64,000 nt of DNA from NCBI RefSeq assembly GCF_022447245.1, contig NZ_JAKVBC010000017.1:1-64000 (forward strand), given 5' to 3'. Of the stretch, positions 35,900 to 45,146 are shown piece by piece. A program made the translations under genes and the position numbers. The stretch comes from Kordia sp. (GTDB lineage: Bacteria > Bacteroidota > Bacteroidia > Flavobacteriales > Flavobacteriaceae). The notes under the pieces were generated by a model, which worked only from the letters and a program-made list of their open reading frames with translations, had not been told where the DNA came from and did no database searches. Positions within the stretch are counted from its first letter, which is position 1; each line of letters starts with the position of its first letter.

Positions 35900-36766
35900 C
35901 TATTGCAGCATTTTTTTATAATATTCTGCAGAACTTTTTCCATATTTAGCTTCTATTTTATCCAACTCTTGTATTAATAATGCATCTAATTCCTCTATTT
36001 GAAAAGAATGCATCATTTTAAAAATGTCTTCATAAAACATTGGAATAATCTCTTTTCTTTTTAAATAATTTTTAAGTGCTGAGATAAGCTGTTTTTCATA
36101 ATCTGTTTTGTGATGTTTAAAAATATAGTTGATCGCTTCTATGTTTTCTTTATGGAAAGCTTGTTTTTCAATTAAAGGCAAATATGCTGAATCAAAAATT
36201 CTGTTCTTAAAAACAGTCCTGATTAATAACCAATCTACATTATCGGTAGCAAGAACTAAACTATCTAACTTTAATAATTGTGCATCCTTTTGAAATGTAA
36301 CTTTTTCATCTTCAGTAGAAAGGTGTAGTTCATTCCAATATTTAAAATAGATCTCAGAATAAACTAAATCAGAACCTATAATACATCCTTTCATTGTTTG
36401 TACCTTTTTATCGGTCTTTAAGAAATGTTCAAAGACATCAATAAATTTAGGACTTTCTTTATCAATCAATCCAAAAGTAGCATAGGTTGCTACAACATTG
36501 TTTGTATCTTTTGTTAGTTGATATAACTCTTTTATAGATGCTATTTGTACTAAGTTTTTATAATTTTTATATTGAGAACTTGGAGTTCCTGCATATGAAA
36601 TGTGACTGCTTTGGACTTCATTGAAATTAGCAATACTATCTTTTAAGTCTAGCACACTTTTATTAGTAATGACAAATGATTTCTCTCCTTCCTGTTTGTT
36701 TTTGTTTGATTGACAAGAAAAAAAGATAAGTATACTGAGAAATAAGAAAGCTCTTGTAATATTCAT
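35900..36766 (-). CDS. Hypothetical lipoprotein, 288 aa
   Basis: It has a lipoprotein signal (MNITRAFLFLSILIFFSC) and a predominantly helical mature part of short repeated-looking helices (LYQLTKDTNNVVATYATFGL, IEALNYIF-like segments, LISALKNYLKRKEIIP). This could be a HEAT-like superhelix, but no motif is diagnostic. Convergent with the CHAT operon; not obviously part of it. Confidence 0.7.
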   Translation of the reverse strand: MNITRAFLFLSILIFFSCQSNKNKQEGEKSFVITNKSVLDLKDSIANFNEVQSSHISYAGTPSSQYKNYKNLVQIASIKELYQLTKDTNNVVATYATFGLIDKESPKFIDVFEHFLKTDKKVQTMKGCIIGSDLVYSEIYFKYWNELHLSTEDEKVTFQKDAQLLKLDSLVLATDNVDWLLIRTVFKNRIFDSAYLPLIEKQAFHKENIEAINYIFKHHKTDYEKQLISALKNYLKRKEIIPMFYEDIFKMMHSFQIEELDALLIQELDKIEAKYGKSSAEYYKKMLQ

Positions 36767-36896
36767 GTTTTACTTAGATTTTAATATTCTATGAAAAGAA
36801 AGAATGTACTTAGTCTCTTAAATTTAGTTTAAAAGCTTCATTTTTATTTTTTTAATAGCTCTTTGTTTTGCTAGATGAAATTAGTGAATTACCTCT

Positions 36897-37301
36897 TCAA
36901 GGTAAAGTGATTGATAAATTCTTTTGCCGTTCCTTAGCCATAGGACGTGTCCAACCAGCAGTAGGAATAATTTCAAAATTCATTGTCTTAGATAGCAAAA
37001 AAATAACATCTGTATATTCAGGAAAACGCATTACACGTGGTTCCGATATGCTATCATCTCTTTTGAATCCTTCCAAAGCAGCTTCAAAACGATCGGGTGG
37101 AATTTCGGCTAAAATGATATCAGGTTGTATTTCTTGAATAAGCTTGGTTAATTTTTCAATAGAATATGTAGCTTTTGTCAAATGACTACTGTGAATAGTT
37201 CCTAAAACTAGAACTTCGTTTTTGTGATGCTTTTCTTTAGAACATGCTGTAATCAAGTAAAAGCAGAGTATTACAATTCCTATGTCAGTAGTTTTTTCAT
37301 T
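36897..37301 (-). pseudogene. Broken TraB/GumN-like protein
   Basis: The readable part (MITACSKEK onward, TTG at 37256) contains VLVLGTIHSSHL and IQPDIILAEIPPDRF, the N-terminal hallmark of TraB/GumN proteins, which are normally over twice this length. An ATG at 37301 in the same frame starts a lipoprotein-like signal (MKKLLT) but meets TAG at codon 7 and TAA at codon 10; neighbouring frames contain the missing hydrophobic text (IGIVILCF). The 3' end stops shortly after RPMAKERQKNL. So it is disrupted in the signal peptide and truncated at the C-terminus. Confidence 0.65.
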
Positions 37302-37306
37302 GTAGC

Positions 37307-38644
37307 TTATCTAAAGGTTTTCGATGGAAAAACGATCAAACTTTCATGCCCATTTTTACCAACGGTAGCAATTCCGAAGTAGTAATTATCAATGACAATG
37401 CCTTTTAAAGTATATTCTGTAACATCACCAACAAAACGGGAATGTTGCCATTGTGGAGCTGTCGTATCTCTCCAGTAAATTTTATAACCGATTACATTCT
37501 CATCTTCTGTTTTTTTCCAACGAAATTTAGCACTAGGTTCTACAATTCCACCAATTTTCACCTCTTGTGGCGGTAATGGTGACCAAGCCAAACTTGCCAA
37601 ATTAATGGCGTTTACGGCAGTTAATTTTTTTGCGTAATCAAAATTAACACCTTCAATAACATCGCCATATTTGATACCGTTTTCTTCACGAATATCTTGG
37701 TGTTGGCGATTATAATTTTCGTGTGCTTCCATAATTCGAATTCCAGCAAAACCTAGGTCGTTAAACGGTCTGTGATGCCCGCCGCGCCCAAATCTATCCA
37801 AGCGATAAATCATCATTGGATTCATTTCTGGCATGTATATTTTTGTTTGCTTGTGAACATATCGGGCTAATTGTCTTGAAATTCCATCTACTTCACCACC
37901 ATAAAAACGGCGCGCTCTTCGTTGACGTTCTGTTTCATTGGCAGGAACTGGTTCTGAGAAAATTCGGAACGAACGATTATCAATTACACCATCAACACCT
38001 TCAATATTTCCGATCATATCATTATTGAGAACTCCGATAATATCCCAACCTTTTTCTTTTGCATATTTAGCCAAACCTTGTCCTCCAAACAAGCCTTGTT
38101 CTTCACCAGATAAGCCTACATAAACAATACTATTTTCAAATTTATATTTCGATAAAACACGAGCAGCTTCGATAGCTCCAGCCATACCAGAAGCGTTGTC
38201 ATTTGCTCCAGGCGCATCTGTTGTATAATCCATGGTGTCACTAGCACGTGAGTCAATATCACCACTCATGATGATGTAACGATTTGGATATTTTGTTCCT
38301 TTTTGAACTGCAATCACATTTACAACCCATGCATCTTTTGGAACACGACGATTCCCTTCTTTTGTCACAAAATCTTTTTGATAAAAGACATCTAAGCAGT
38401 TATTGCAATTGTTTGAGATGTTGTCAAATTCTTTCTTTATCCAACGTCTGGCAGCACCAATTCCGCGGGTTTCAGAAATCGTGTCACTAAAAGTATTTCG
38501 TGTGCCAAAATTTGCCAGTGTTCTAATATCATTTTCGATGCGATCTGCAGAAACTGCATCAATGATATCATATAAACGTTGATCGGTTTGCGACATTAAA
38601 AATGTTACAGAAAAAAGGAGGATAGAGGAGATAATTTTTTTCAT
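37307..38644 (-). CDS. Secreted M28-family peptidase with C-terminal FnIII-like domain
   Basis: The start is placed at MKKIISSILLFSVTFLMSQ, a signal peptide; an ATG three codons upstream is less likely. The M28 zinc-peptidase core shows MSGDIDSRASD, APGANDNASG, GLSGEEQGLFGGQG, LNNDMIGN and GGHHRPFNDLG. The usual first ligand motif GHxD reads GDID here, so His is replaced by Asp. A C-terminal FnIII-like domain (~355-446) includes SAKFRWKKTEDENVIGYKIYW. Likely a periplasmic or secreted aminopeptidase. Confidence 0.87.
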   Translation of the reverse strand: MKKIISSILLFSVTFLMSQTDQRLYDIIDAVSADRIENDIRTLANFGTRNTFSDTISETRGIGAARRWIKKEFDNISNNCNNCLDVFYQKDFVTKEGNRRVPKDAWVVNVIAVQKGTKYPNRYIIMSGDIDSRASDTMDYTTDAPGANDNASGMAGAIEAARVLSKYKFENSIVYVGLSGEEQGLFGGQGLAKYAKEKGWDIIGVLNNDMIGNIEGVDGVIDNRSFRIFSEPVPANETERQRRARRFYGGEVDGISRQLARYVHKQTKIYMPEMNPMMIYRLDRFGRGGHHRPFNDLGFAGIRIMEAHENYNRQHQDIREENGIKYGDVIEGVNFDYAKKLTAVNAINLASLAWSPLPPQEVKIGGIVEPSAKFRWKKTEDENVIGYKIYWRDTTAPQWQHSRFVGDVTEYTLKGIVIDNYYFGIATVGKNGHESLIVFPSKTFR

Positions 38645-38668
38645 AGCTAGCATTATAAGTTTGCGTTT

Positions 38669-39937
38669 TTAATTTGTTGTTTTTGTATAATGAAAAGGAA
38701 CCACTGTTGTGCTACCATCTTTTTGACCAATGGCAACATAAACAATCATTGTATTTTTATCGACAGATTCAAAAGTCATACCTTCAAAAATGGCTTTGTT
38801 TTTTGTGACTTTTATCAATGGGAAATCAACTGTTTCATCTTTCGTTTCCCAACCTTTCAATTCATTGCTAAAGTGCTTAAGACGTAATAGAAGGCTATTA
38901 TTTACTTCTGAAATGGTTTCAATCTCGTAAAAATTGACTTTTCCATCTACAATTAATTTAAAAGTTGCCACCATAGAACCGCCAGAAGGCTCACTCCAGT
39001 TTTCTTCGGTAATTCCGCCAAAAGCTTCGCCTTTCCAATTCCCAGAAATCCAACGAATATTTTCCAAAGTTGGTTCAAGTTCAGTTTCTGGGATGGCCGC
39101 AATAGCCAATTTTGTATTAGAAGCATTTACCGTAACTCGTGTGATTTTATCAAAATTTTCCTTGTCGAATAGTTTAATAATTTTCCATTCAGTATCAGTT
39201 GAAGGGTTTAAGCGATATAATGCTTTTCCTTTTGCCATTAAGATAGAACCATTCGCAAGCCAACACATATCTTCAACTTTTGGAACTGTATTTGCAATTT
39301 TTTTAGTTTCATAAGTCTTTACATCTAGCGAACGAATTTCCCAAGCATCATTCTTTTTACTGATATAACTTACCAAATTTGTATTGGGAATGTTATGAAG
39401 AGATCGTCCAATATTGGTGTCGGCTGTATAATGAGTATTGTTTTTAAAGTTAGAGACAACAAGTCTATGAGGTTCACCTAAGACAAAAGAAACTAATACA
39501 TTTCTAGCGTTCCACACATGATACCCAATTTTTAAGTTTTTTAGCAACGCTTTGCTTTTTCCTTTTCTGTAATAATATAAATATTGCAAACCAGTGGTGT
39601 CTAGTCTGATTGAAGAAATGTACTTGCTTTTAGGAACTTGTGTTGGCGAATATTCACTTCCTTGCTTCGTGTCACTCAACCATTTTTTTGCGCCTGTGAT
39701 ACTATTGTATTGTAGAATATCGGTTTGTTTGTTCCGCGTTGACGCGAATAGAATTGTATGATCATTTTGAAAGGAAGGTTGATTGTCATAGCCTTCATTA
39801 TTCGAAATATTTTGTCCGTTAGTAAGCTGAATTTGATTGTTTTCTGTTGATAAATCGAAAAGGTATACTTCGGTATCTGGTTGACAAAAAACGGCAAGCG
39901 GAATCGTAATTACCAGCAAGTGTAGTAATTTTTTCAT
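38669..39937 (-). CDS. Propeller-like protein with C-terminal DUF6265 domain
   Basis: 422 residues with a signal peptide (MKKLLHLLVITIPLAVFCQ). Residues ~20-280 have TolB/PD40-like propeller repeats (NQPSFQNDHTILFASTRN; TEWKIIKLFD; NTKLAIAAIPETE). From ~290 the DUF6265 domain is clear: IRWISGNWKGEAFGG, WSEPSGGSMVATFKL and LLLRLKHFSNELKGWE. The combination suggests a secreted ligand-binding protein. It lies 24 bp upstream of the M28 peptidase on the same strand, so the two may be co-transcribed. Confidence 0.82.
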   Translation of the reverse strand: MKKLLHLLVITIPLAVFCQPDTEVYLFDLSTENNQIQLTNGQNISNNEGYDNQPSFQNDHTILFASTRNKQTDILQYNSITGAKKWLSDTKQGSEYSPTQVPKSKYISSIRLDTTGLQYLYYYRKGKSKALLKNLKIGYHVWNARNVLVSFVLGEPHRLVVSNFKNNTHYTADTNIGRSLHNIPNTNLVSYISKKNDAWEIRSLDVKTYETKKIANTVPKVEDMCWLANGSILMAKGKALYRLNPSTDTEWKIIKLFDKENFDKITRVTVNASNTKLAIAAIPETELEPTLENIRWISGNWKGEAFGGITEENWSEPSGGSMVATFKLIVDGKVNFYEIETISEVNNSLLLRLKHFSNELKGWETKDETVDFPLIKVTKNKAIFEGMTFESVDKNTMIVYVAIGQKDGSTTVVPFHYTKTTN

Positions 39938-40088
39938 GGGAGGTTTGATTGATTAATTGATTTAAAGTTACACAATTTTAAAAAGAAGCTGTGTACGAGT
40001 GTCGTTTTTTAACAAAAAGGATGTCTTTTGGTATAAAAAGTTTAAGTAGTGTATTGAAAAGAATACGGAAGTATAAGATAGATACAAT

Positions 40089-40889
40089 TTATCTATAAAA
40101 CATACTAAAATACATTTCACTATGTACTGGGTATCCGTAACTCGTTGCTGCTTCCCATTTTTGATTGAGAACAAATTCTTTGAGTTGCTTTGTAAATAAC
40201 TTTTTGTATTTGTTATTTGCTTCATCTTGAAATTCGGTATAAACCTCTAGATCTTTGATACTGCCATCTTTAAGGAGAATAAAATCGGCACTAGTAAATG
40301 AAAAATACTCACCACTTTTGAACTTATAATCTTCGGGATACACAAAAGAATCTTCGTATGCTTTATTCAGTGATATCAGCCTTTCTGATTGCTTAGTGTT
40401 ACGATCACAATCAAAATAATCATATACTTTATCTGGATGTTTTAAAATATATAGTTTTTCAGCTTCTACTTTTATAGAATCAATAAAACAAACTCCAAAT
40501 TTATCAATTATGAGCTCATTCATTTTTATTTCATAACAATACTCTTCAAACTGATCTGAAAATCCAATACAAGATGTTAAAACAGATTTAGTTTTGATAT
40601 TAAAGGGTTTGAAAAGTGTAGCCCATTCGTCAAAGCCTTTATTTCGATTTCCAAGTCCTGAAAATTGATGATACGTATACTTTCCTTGTTTCACATCTTT
40701 TAAGGCACGTTGTGTTGCATTGATGCAAACAGTATCAATGATTTCTATTTCGTTTAGTTGGTATTTTTTTGCAAGAACATAATATTCACTATAATCATGA
40801 GCAATGATCTTATTTATTTTTGGTTGCTCTGAGCAGGCAACTAATAAAGAAAGAGAAAGTAAAGTGAAAATCAGTTTTCTAATTGCCAA
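40089..40889 (-). CDS. Hypothetical lipoprotein, 266 aa
   Basis: It has a lipoprotein signal (MAIRKLIFTLLSLSLLVAC). The mature protein is mixed alpha/beta with several Cys and Tyr (TSCIGFSDQFEEYCYEIKMN, VYDYFDCDRNTKQ). Its C-terminal part (LLKDGSIKDLEVYTEF, then LKEFVLNQKWEAATSYGYPV) resembles a TonB-C/energy-transducer-like fold, with YPVHSEMYFSMFY at the end. That resemblance is tentative. A terminator of the upstream gene precedes it. Confidence 0.7.
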   Translation of the reverse strand: MAIRKLIFTLLSLSLLVACSEQPKINKIIAHDYSEYYVLAKKYQLNEIEIIDTVCINATQRALKDVKQGKYTYHQFSGLGNRNKGFDEWATLFKPFNIKTKSVLTSCIGFSDQFEEYCYEIKMNELIIDKFGVCFIDSIKVEAEKLYILKHPDKVYDYFDCDRNTKQSERLISLNKAYEDSFVYPEDYKFKSGEYFSFTSADFILLKDGSIKDLEVYTEFQDEANNKYKKLFTKQLKEFVLNQKWEAATSYGYPVHSEMYFSMFYR

Positions 40890-40909
40890 TATAGTTGAAG
40901 GTTAGTTTA

Positions 40910-40964
40910 CAAACAAAACGCCAAAATTGAATATTTCGTATATCAATTTTGACGTTTTTGTTTG
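40910..40964 (-). terminator. Long hairpin terminator
   Basis: CAAACAAAACGCC plus AAAATTGA pairs with TCAATTTTGACG plus TTTTTGTTTG, nearly 22 bp of stem. It lies 13 bp downstream of the minus-strand stop at 40977 and ends in T-rich sequence on that strand. Confidence 0.75.
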
Positions 40965-40976
40965 ATGTATATAGTG

Positions 40977-41456
40977 TTATTTTCGTAACCCGAAACCTTT
41001 AGGAGCTTTTAAAGGACTGGAATCATGCATATTGATGTAAATAGAAACTGTGTCTTTTGATCCTTGCCAAGTTACACGATAATTGTCTAGCATAGCATGG
41101 TCCCCAAACATTGCATTTTCACTAGGTACAGGGCAGCAACTTCCAGCTCTAAAATAAGAGATCTCTTCTCCATTAGGACCTGTCAATGCATTCAAATAAC
41201 GTTGTTCATTCAATGGACCTTCAGAGTCTTTTACTCCACCAACTTCTACAGCATTTTCTGGAGAATAACCATAGGTTTTATCACTAGAAATTTCAGTGAT
41301 TACGAAAGTGTATTGATCTCGTAAAGTTTGTTTAAAGTTTTTACTTTTAGCTTTTTTGATGCTGGCTGTTTTTTTACTAGGAGTTAAAGCAGATTTCTTT
41401 GTTCCACAAGCTACAATTAGTGTAAAAGCTACAAATAAAAGTCCTAATTTTTTCAT
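40977..41456 (-). CDS. Conserved lipoprotein, 159 aa
   Basis: It has a lipoprotein signal (MKKLGLLFVAFTLIVAC) followed by a Lys/Ser-rich linker and a compact domain with YTFVITEISSDKTYGYSPEN, GPLNEQRYLNALTGPNGEE and RAGSCCPVPSEN. The double Cys is notable. Flavobacterial relatives are sometimes labelled 2-dehydro-3-deoxyphosphooctonate aldolase (recalled); nothing here supports an aldolase. A strong terminator follows. Confidence 0.75.
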   Translation of the reverse strand: MKKLGLLFVAFTLIVACGTKKSALTPSKKTASIKKAKSKNFKQTLRDQYTFVITEISSDKTYGYSPENAVEVGGVKDSEGPLNEQRYLNALTGPNGEEISYFRAGSCCPVPSENAMFGDHAMLDNYRVTWQGSKDTVSIYINMHDSSPLKAPKGFGLRK

Positions 41457-41631
41457 GTAAATCGGTTTTTAATAGTTAGTGTACGGTTTCCAAGCTACTA
41501 ATTTTATAGCGGAAAACAAATTTTGACAGCTAGTATTGAGTGAATCTTGTGTTCCTTTTAGAGAACAACTATTATGAGTTAGAAAATTTTAACACATCAG
41601 TACATTGTAAATAATTAACTAACTTTAGTAC

Positions 41632-41988
41632 ATGTCTATTTTACAGCTTATTTCATTATATACGATGGCAGGTGTCTATATTTTTGCAGGAATTTGTCAT
41701 TTTTGGAAACCGAAATTTTTTTTAAGCATTACTCCAAAATGGGTTCCAAAACCTGCCATGGTAAATATTGTGGTTGGTATTGTAGAAATTATTTTAGGAA
41801 TCGGAGTATTGTTCGAAACTACACGAATCTATGCTGCTATTGGAATTATGATAATACTCATTCTCATATTTCCTGCAAATGTGTATCATTTTCAAAAAGC
41901 AAAACGTAAAGGAAAGTTCGTTATTTCAACACTGATTCGTTTACCAATACAGGCTTTATTATTGTATTGGGCATATACATTTGTATGA
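41632..41988 (+). CDS. DoxX-like membrane protein
   Basis: 118 residues with four hydrophobic segments. GVYIFAGICHFWKPKFFLSITP in the first part and the following PxxMVNIVVGIVEIILGIGVLFE pattern match DoxX/DoxD-like proteins. Inner-membrane; relatives are linked to redox or detoxification functions. Stand-alone gene. Confidence 0.8.
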   Translation: MSILQLISLYTMAGVYIFAGICHFWKPKFFLSITPKWVPKPAMVNIVVGIVEIILGIGVLFETTRIYAAIGIMIILILIFPANVYHFQKAKRKGKFVISTLIRLPIQALLLYWAYTFV

Positions 41989-42206
41989 TGTTTTTGTGTC
42001 CTAAAAGCATAAAAAAATAAATTTAATTAGGGTTTTGATCATTAGTGTAGAAAATGTTAAAATGGGTTATAGTTTTAGTTTAATTGTTTTAATTCTTCTT
42101 CAACAGAAGATAAAGATTACAATTAGAAAAAAGTTTCCACATTACAGGATAGTTTACTGGTTTACTTTAGATTGATTCTCTCTTTTTAGAACTTTATTTT
42201 AAAAAA

Positions 42207-42677
42207 TTATTGATGATACACAAACCAAACTGCTACAAATTCTTCTAAGCAAAGTTCTCCATCAAAATTGAATAAGATATCTCCTCTAAAATTGAATCGC
42301 CCTTTGTATACTTTGCCATCTTCAATGGTTGCGATAATATCAAAAGAAGAAATAGAATTACCATTATAAATTACGCCATCACGAATATTGAATAGGATGT
42401 CACCTTGAAAAAAAGAATTCCCTCGGTACACTTTTCCATCTCTAACATTGGCAATGATGTCTTTGATAAAGGTGAAGTTTCCTTTGTATATCTTAGAATC
42501 TTTAACGTTTGCTATAATATCCAGCCTGAAGTTTGAATTACCATTATACACTTTTCCATCTTCTACCGTACAAATAATATCATTTGTAAAATTGGAGTTT
42601 CTATTGTACACAAAAGTTTGTGCGGTTGCTAAGAAGCATACAAAACATAGCAATATAGAGAGAATGTGTTTTTTCAT
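42207..42677 (-). CDS. Secreted protein made of six ~20-residue repeats
   Basis: 156 residues with a signal peptide (MKKHILSILLCFVCFLATAQ). Residues 22-142 are six tandem ~20-residue repeats with consensus (V/I)Y-x-G-N-S-x-F-x-x-DI(I/L)-x-x-(I/V)-x-DGK, e.g. VYNGNSNFRLDIIANVKDSK and IYKGNFTFIKDIIANVRDGK. This regularity predicts a beta-solenoid or MORN-like stack. The last ~14 residues (CLEEFVAVWFVYHQ) differ. It is periplasmic or surface exposed; function unknown. Confidence 0.8.
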   Translation of the reverse strand: MKKHILSILLCFVCFLATAQTFVYNRNSNFTNDIICTVEDGKVYNGNSNFRLDIIANVKDSKIYKGNFTFIKDIIANVRDGKVYRGNSFFQGDILFNIRDGVIYNGNSISSFDIIATIEDGKVYKGRFNFRGDILFNFDGELCLEEFVAVWFVYHQ

Positions 42678-42861
42678 GGAATGAAGATAGGGAATTATGT
42701 TATTCTTGAATAGGTTAGTACTAGTTTTTTATTGTATGAAACTATGAAAATGCTCACTTTTATTGCCTATTTGTTCGTTATTTATAAATGACGAGCATGG
42801 ATACTTTTTCTTATTCTTAATACCGAATACTTTACAAACATTAATTTTAAAACTTTATATT

Positions 42862-43062
42862 ATGAAACAGAAAAAAATGAAATTATCGCTTAACAAAAAA
42901 GTAATTTCAAGCATCAAAATACAAACCATAAACGGAGGTGGTTTTTTATGTTTTTGAAATACGCATCCGAATGGTTTGTCTTGTTATGCATGTCTTTCAG
43001 ATGAACAAGATTGTCATTCAGAAAACCCTCTTTGCGATTGTGGGACATCCAGAAATTGCTAA
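42862..43062 (+). CDS. Class I lanthipeptide-type precursor with in-frame TGA
   Basis: From ATG at 42862: MKQKKMKLSLNKKVISSIK and then IQTINGGG form a leader like those of Bacteroidetes GG-type natural-product precursors (LSLNKK motif and GG). After GGGFLCF the frame meets TGA at 42955-42957, then continues in the same frame for 34 codons to TAA at 43060, with NGLSCYACLSDEQDC and NPLCDCGTSRNC: a Ser/Thr/Cys-rich core. So one gene of 66 residues is split by one opal codon. Seven Cys are present in the full product. No lanthionine synthetase (LanB/C) or transporter is in the window. A strong hairpin follows 42 bp later. Confidence 0.6.
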
Positions 43063-43104
43063 TATAGATAGTTTGCATTAGATTCAGAAATTAAGAGACT
43101 ATCA

Positions 43105-43140
43105 AACATATAATAACTTTAACTAAAGTTATTATATGTT
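43105..43140 (+). terminator. Perfect 17-bp hairpin after the precursor gene
   Basis: AACATATAATAACTTTA at 43105-43121 pairs perfectly with 43124-43140 around AC. It lies 42 bp after the lanthipeptide-type frame. No T-run follows, so the role may be mRNA stabilisation or termination. Confidence 0.6.
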
Positions 43141-43222
43141 CTTAAAAGAACCTTCGTATACCTTATAATTGTCAACATATAAAATAAACCACTTTTTTAC
43201 TATTGAATGCTAATGTATGTTA

Positions 43223-44437
43223 TCATAAAACGCGCACATACATACACTTCAAATACGCGCCTTCTTTGAAACCAATGGGATGATCAATATCGTGCAATGT
43301 TTTTTCTAAAATGGTGAAGTTCGCATTGTTTCTATGAAGTGTTTCTTCCACCAAATCAAAAAACATATCAGAAGTAACACGTGAACTGCAAGAAGCTAAG
43401 ATCAAAATTCCTTTTCGCTTGACTAGTTGTAAGCCTAATTGTGTGAGTTTTTTGTAACCTGCAATAGCTTTGTCCACTTCTGCGGCACTTTTGGCAAACG
43501 ATGGTGGATCAATCACAACAATATCAAATTTCGTATTGACACGTGCTAGTTTGTTCAATTCATCAAATGCATCGCCTACAATTACTTTATGTGTTCCCGA
43601 ATATGTATTAAGTTTTGCATTGCTTTTTGCAATTTCTAAGGCTGGTGCGCTAATATCCAAACTTGTCACTTCTTTGGCATCACCAACTAGCGCATGTACT
43701 GAAAATCCACCTGCATACGAGAATACATCTAAAACGGTTTTGTTTTTGGAAAGTTCTCCAACCTTTTTTCTATTGGCTCTATGATCTAAGAAATACCCGG
43801 TTTTGTGTCCGTGAATGACATTAGCAGAGAAGTTGACACCGTGTTCTTTAAAAACGATGACTTCATTGGTAAGTGTGCCATCTAAAACTTGTCCATCCGT
43901 TAAATCAAATTCATTTTTTTCTTTTGCTACATTTCGGCTCAGCCTCAATACCGTTGTTTCTGCTTTGCTGATTTTGATCAATTCAGGTAAAATATCTTTT
44001 AAATAGTAAAACCAATAGGAAGCATACAATTTAACTACCAAAACATTGTCATACACATCTGCAACTAAGGAAGGCAAACCATCATTCTCACCATAAATAA
44101 GACGATAACTATTCGTATCAGTTTGTAGTAACGGAATTCGTTTCTGATACGCTTCCTGAATCTTATTTGCAAACCATGTTGTATTGATGGTTGCAGGTTT
44201 GTTGGCTTGTAAAATTTTTATCCGAATAGGAGAGTTGGGATCGTAAAATCCACAGGCTAAAAACTTATTCTTTCGGTTGTCAAAAATAACTGCTAAATCT
44301 CCAGATTTCCCTTCTTTATTTTGCTTTACAATACTGTTTTCAAAAATCCATGGATGTCCTTTTTTAACCAAAGTTTCCGCAGAAGGTTTTAGTTTTATGG
44401 CAATTTTGTGTGTAGGTATGTCTGGAAATGTGATCAA
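43223..44437 (-). CDS. RlmI-like class I rRNA (cytosine-C5) methyltransferase
   Basis: 404 residues. An N-terminal PUA domain (1-~80: KLKPSAETLVKKGHPWIFENSI) is followed by a central domain and a Rossmann methyltransferase: VLDVFSYAGGFSVHAL (SAM-binding), SLDISAPALEIAKSNAKLN, IVVIDPPSFAKS (motif IV) and LILASCSSRVT, with the Cys expected in this family. It resembles RlmI/YccW enzymes, which methylate 23S rRNA C1962 in E. coli; the exact target here is not proven. Cytoplasmic housekeeping gene. Confidence 0.88.
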   Translation of the reverse strand: MITFPDIPTHKIAIKLKPSAETLVKKGHPWIFENSIVKQNKEGKSGDLAVIFDNRKNKFLACGFYDPNSPIRIKILQANKPATINTTWFANKIQEAYQKRIPLLQTDTNSYRLIYGENDGLPSLVADVYDNVLVVKLYASYWFYYLKDILPELIKISKAETTVLRLSRNVAKEKNEFDLTDGQVLDGTLTNEVIVFKEHGVNFSANVIHGHKTGYFLDHRANRKKVGELSKNKTVLDVFSYAGGFSVHALVGDAKEVTSLDISAPALEIAKSNAKLNTYSGTHKVIVGDAFDELNKLARVNTKFDIVVIDPPSFAKSAAEVDKAIAGYKKLTQLGLQLVKRKGILILASCSSRVTSDMFFDLVEETLHRNNANFTILEKTLHDIDHPIGFKEGAYLKCMYVRVL

Positions 44438-44552
44438 TGTTTCTTAATTAAGATTGATGGCAAAAATACGGTTTTTAAGAGTATTATAAGTTGTAAAAAA
44501 GAAGACTTTATCCTTGAGAATTATCTAAATGCACATTCATGATTATAATTTT

Positions 44553-45074
44553 TCAGACATCTTTATATTCTTCTTCTAAAGTAGTTAAGTATTTTGTTAT
44601 TTCTTGATGATTGGTAAGATCTACTTTTAATTTTAAGTACCAGTCAACCAAAATCATTTGATATTTATGTCCAATAGCATGTAGTGCTTTACATATTTTA
44701 GTAATACTATGGTTTTCATATTCTAGTAACTCAACCCAAATATGTTCTATATACATATCTTTTATGGTAAAGAAAATAGCAAAATCATTAGCTCCATAAC
44801 CAGCATATTCCGTAATTTTTTTTGCATAGTGCCTACCAAAAGTATCATCGATTTCAATAAGATCAAATTTTTATAAATCGTTTTGAAGTAATACTTGAGA
44901 AAATTGAGAAACAGGTATTAATAAGTCTGCTGAGTTGTAAGGTTTATCCCCAATAGGTCTTTTCGTAAAATGACGATGGGCAACAGCTTTCCAACCATTC
45001 ATTTCTTGAATTTCTAAATCTGCCATGGCTTCAAATTCATTTAGTACAAATTGTTTGTTTTTATCAACCATCAA
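44553..45074 (-). pseudogene. Gene split by in-frame TAA, family not recognised
   Basis: A single frame holds protein text from 45074 to 44874, one TAA at 44871-44873 and then protein text to 44553 with no frame change: upstream KQFVLNEFEAMADLEIQEMN and PYNSADLLIPVSQFSQVLL; downstream KFDLIEIDDTFGRHYAKKI and HIWVELLEYENHSITKICKA. Coding-like text extends upstream of the first Met (NHSLFSASEFLETEL), so the 5' end may be lost too. Family not recognised. Confidence 0.55.
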
Positions 45075-45146
45075 TTCGGTTTCTAAAAACTCTGAAGCTG
45101 AAAAGAGTGAATGATTTTTTTGAAAACTGTTCTATTTATAGGCACT

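Noticed and set aside
42763-42957. Longer 64-codon version of the lanthipeptide-type leader
   Set aside because: The first 33 codons lie in AT-rich leader sequence; the LSLNKK leader normally begins a few residues before that motif, which fits the ATG at 42862.
42955-42957. TGA as a selenocysteine codon in the lanthipeptide-type precursor
   Set aside because: No SECIS-like structure could be argued directly after it and Bacteroidetes rarely have the Sec machinery; kept only as a thing to check genome-wide.
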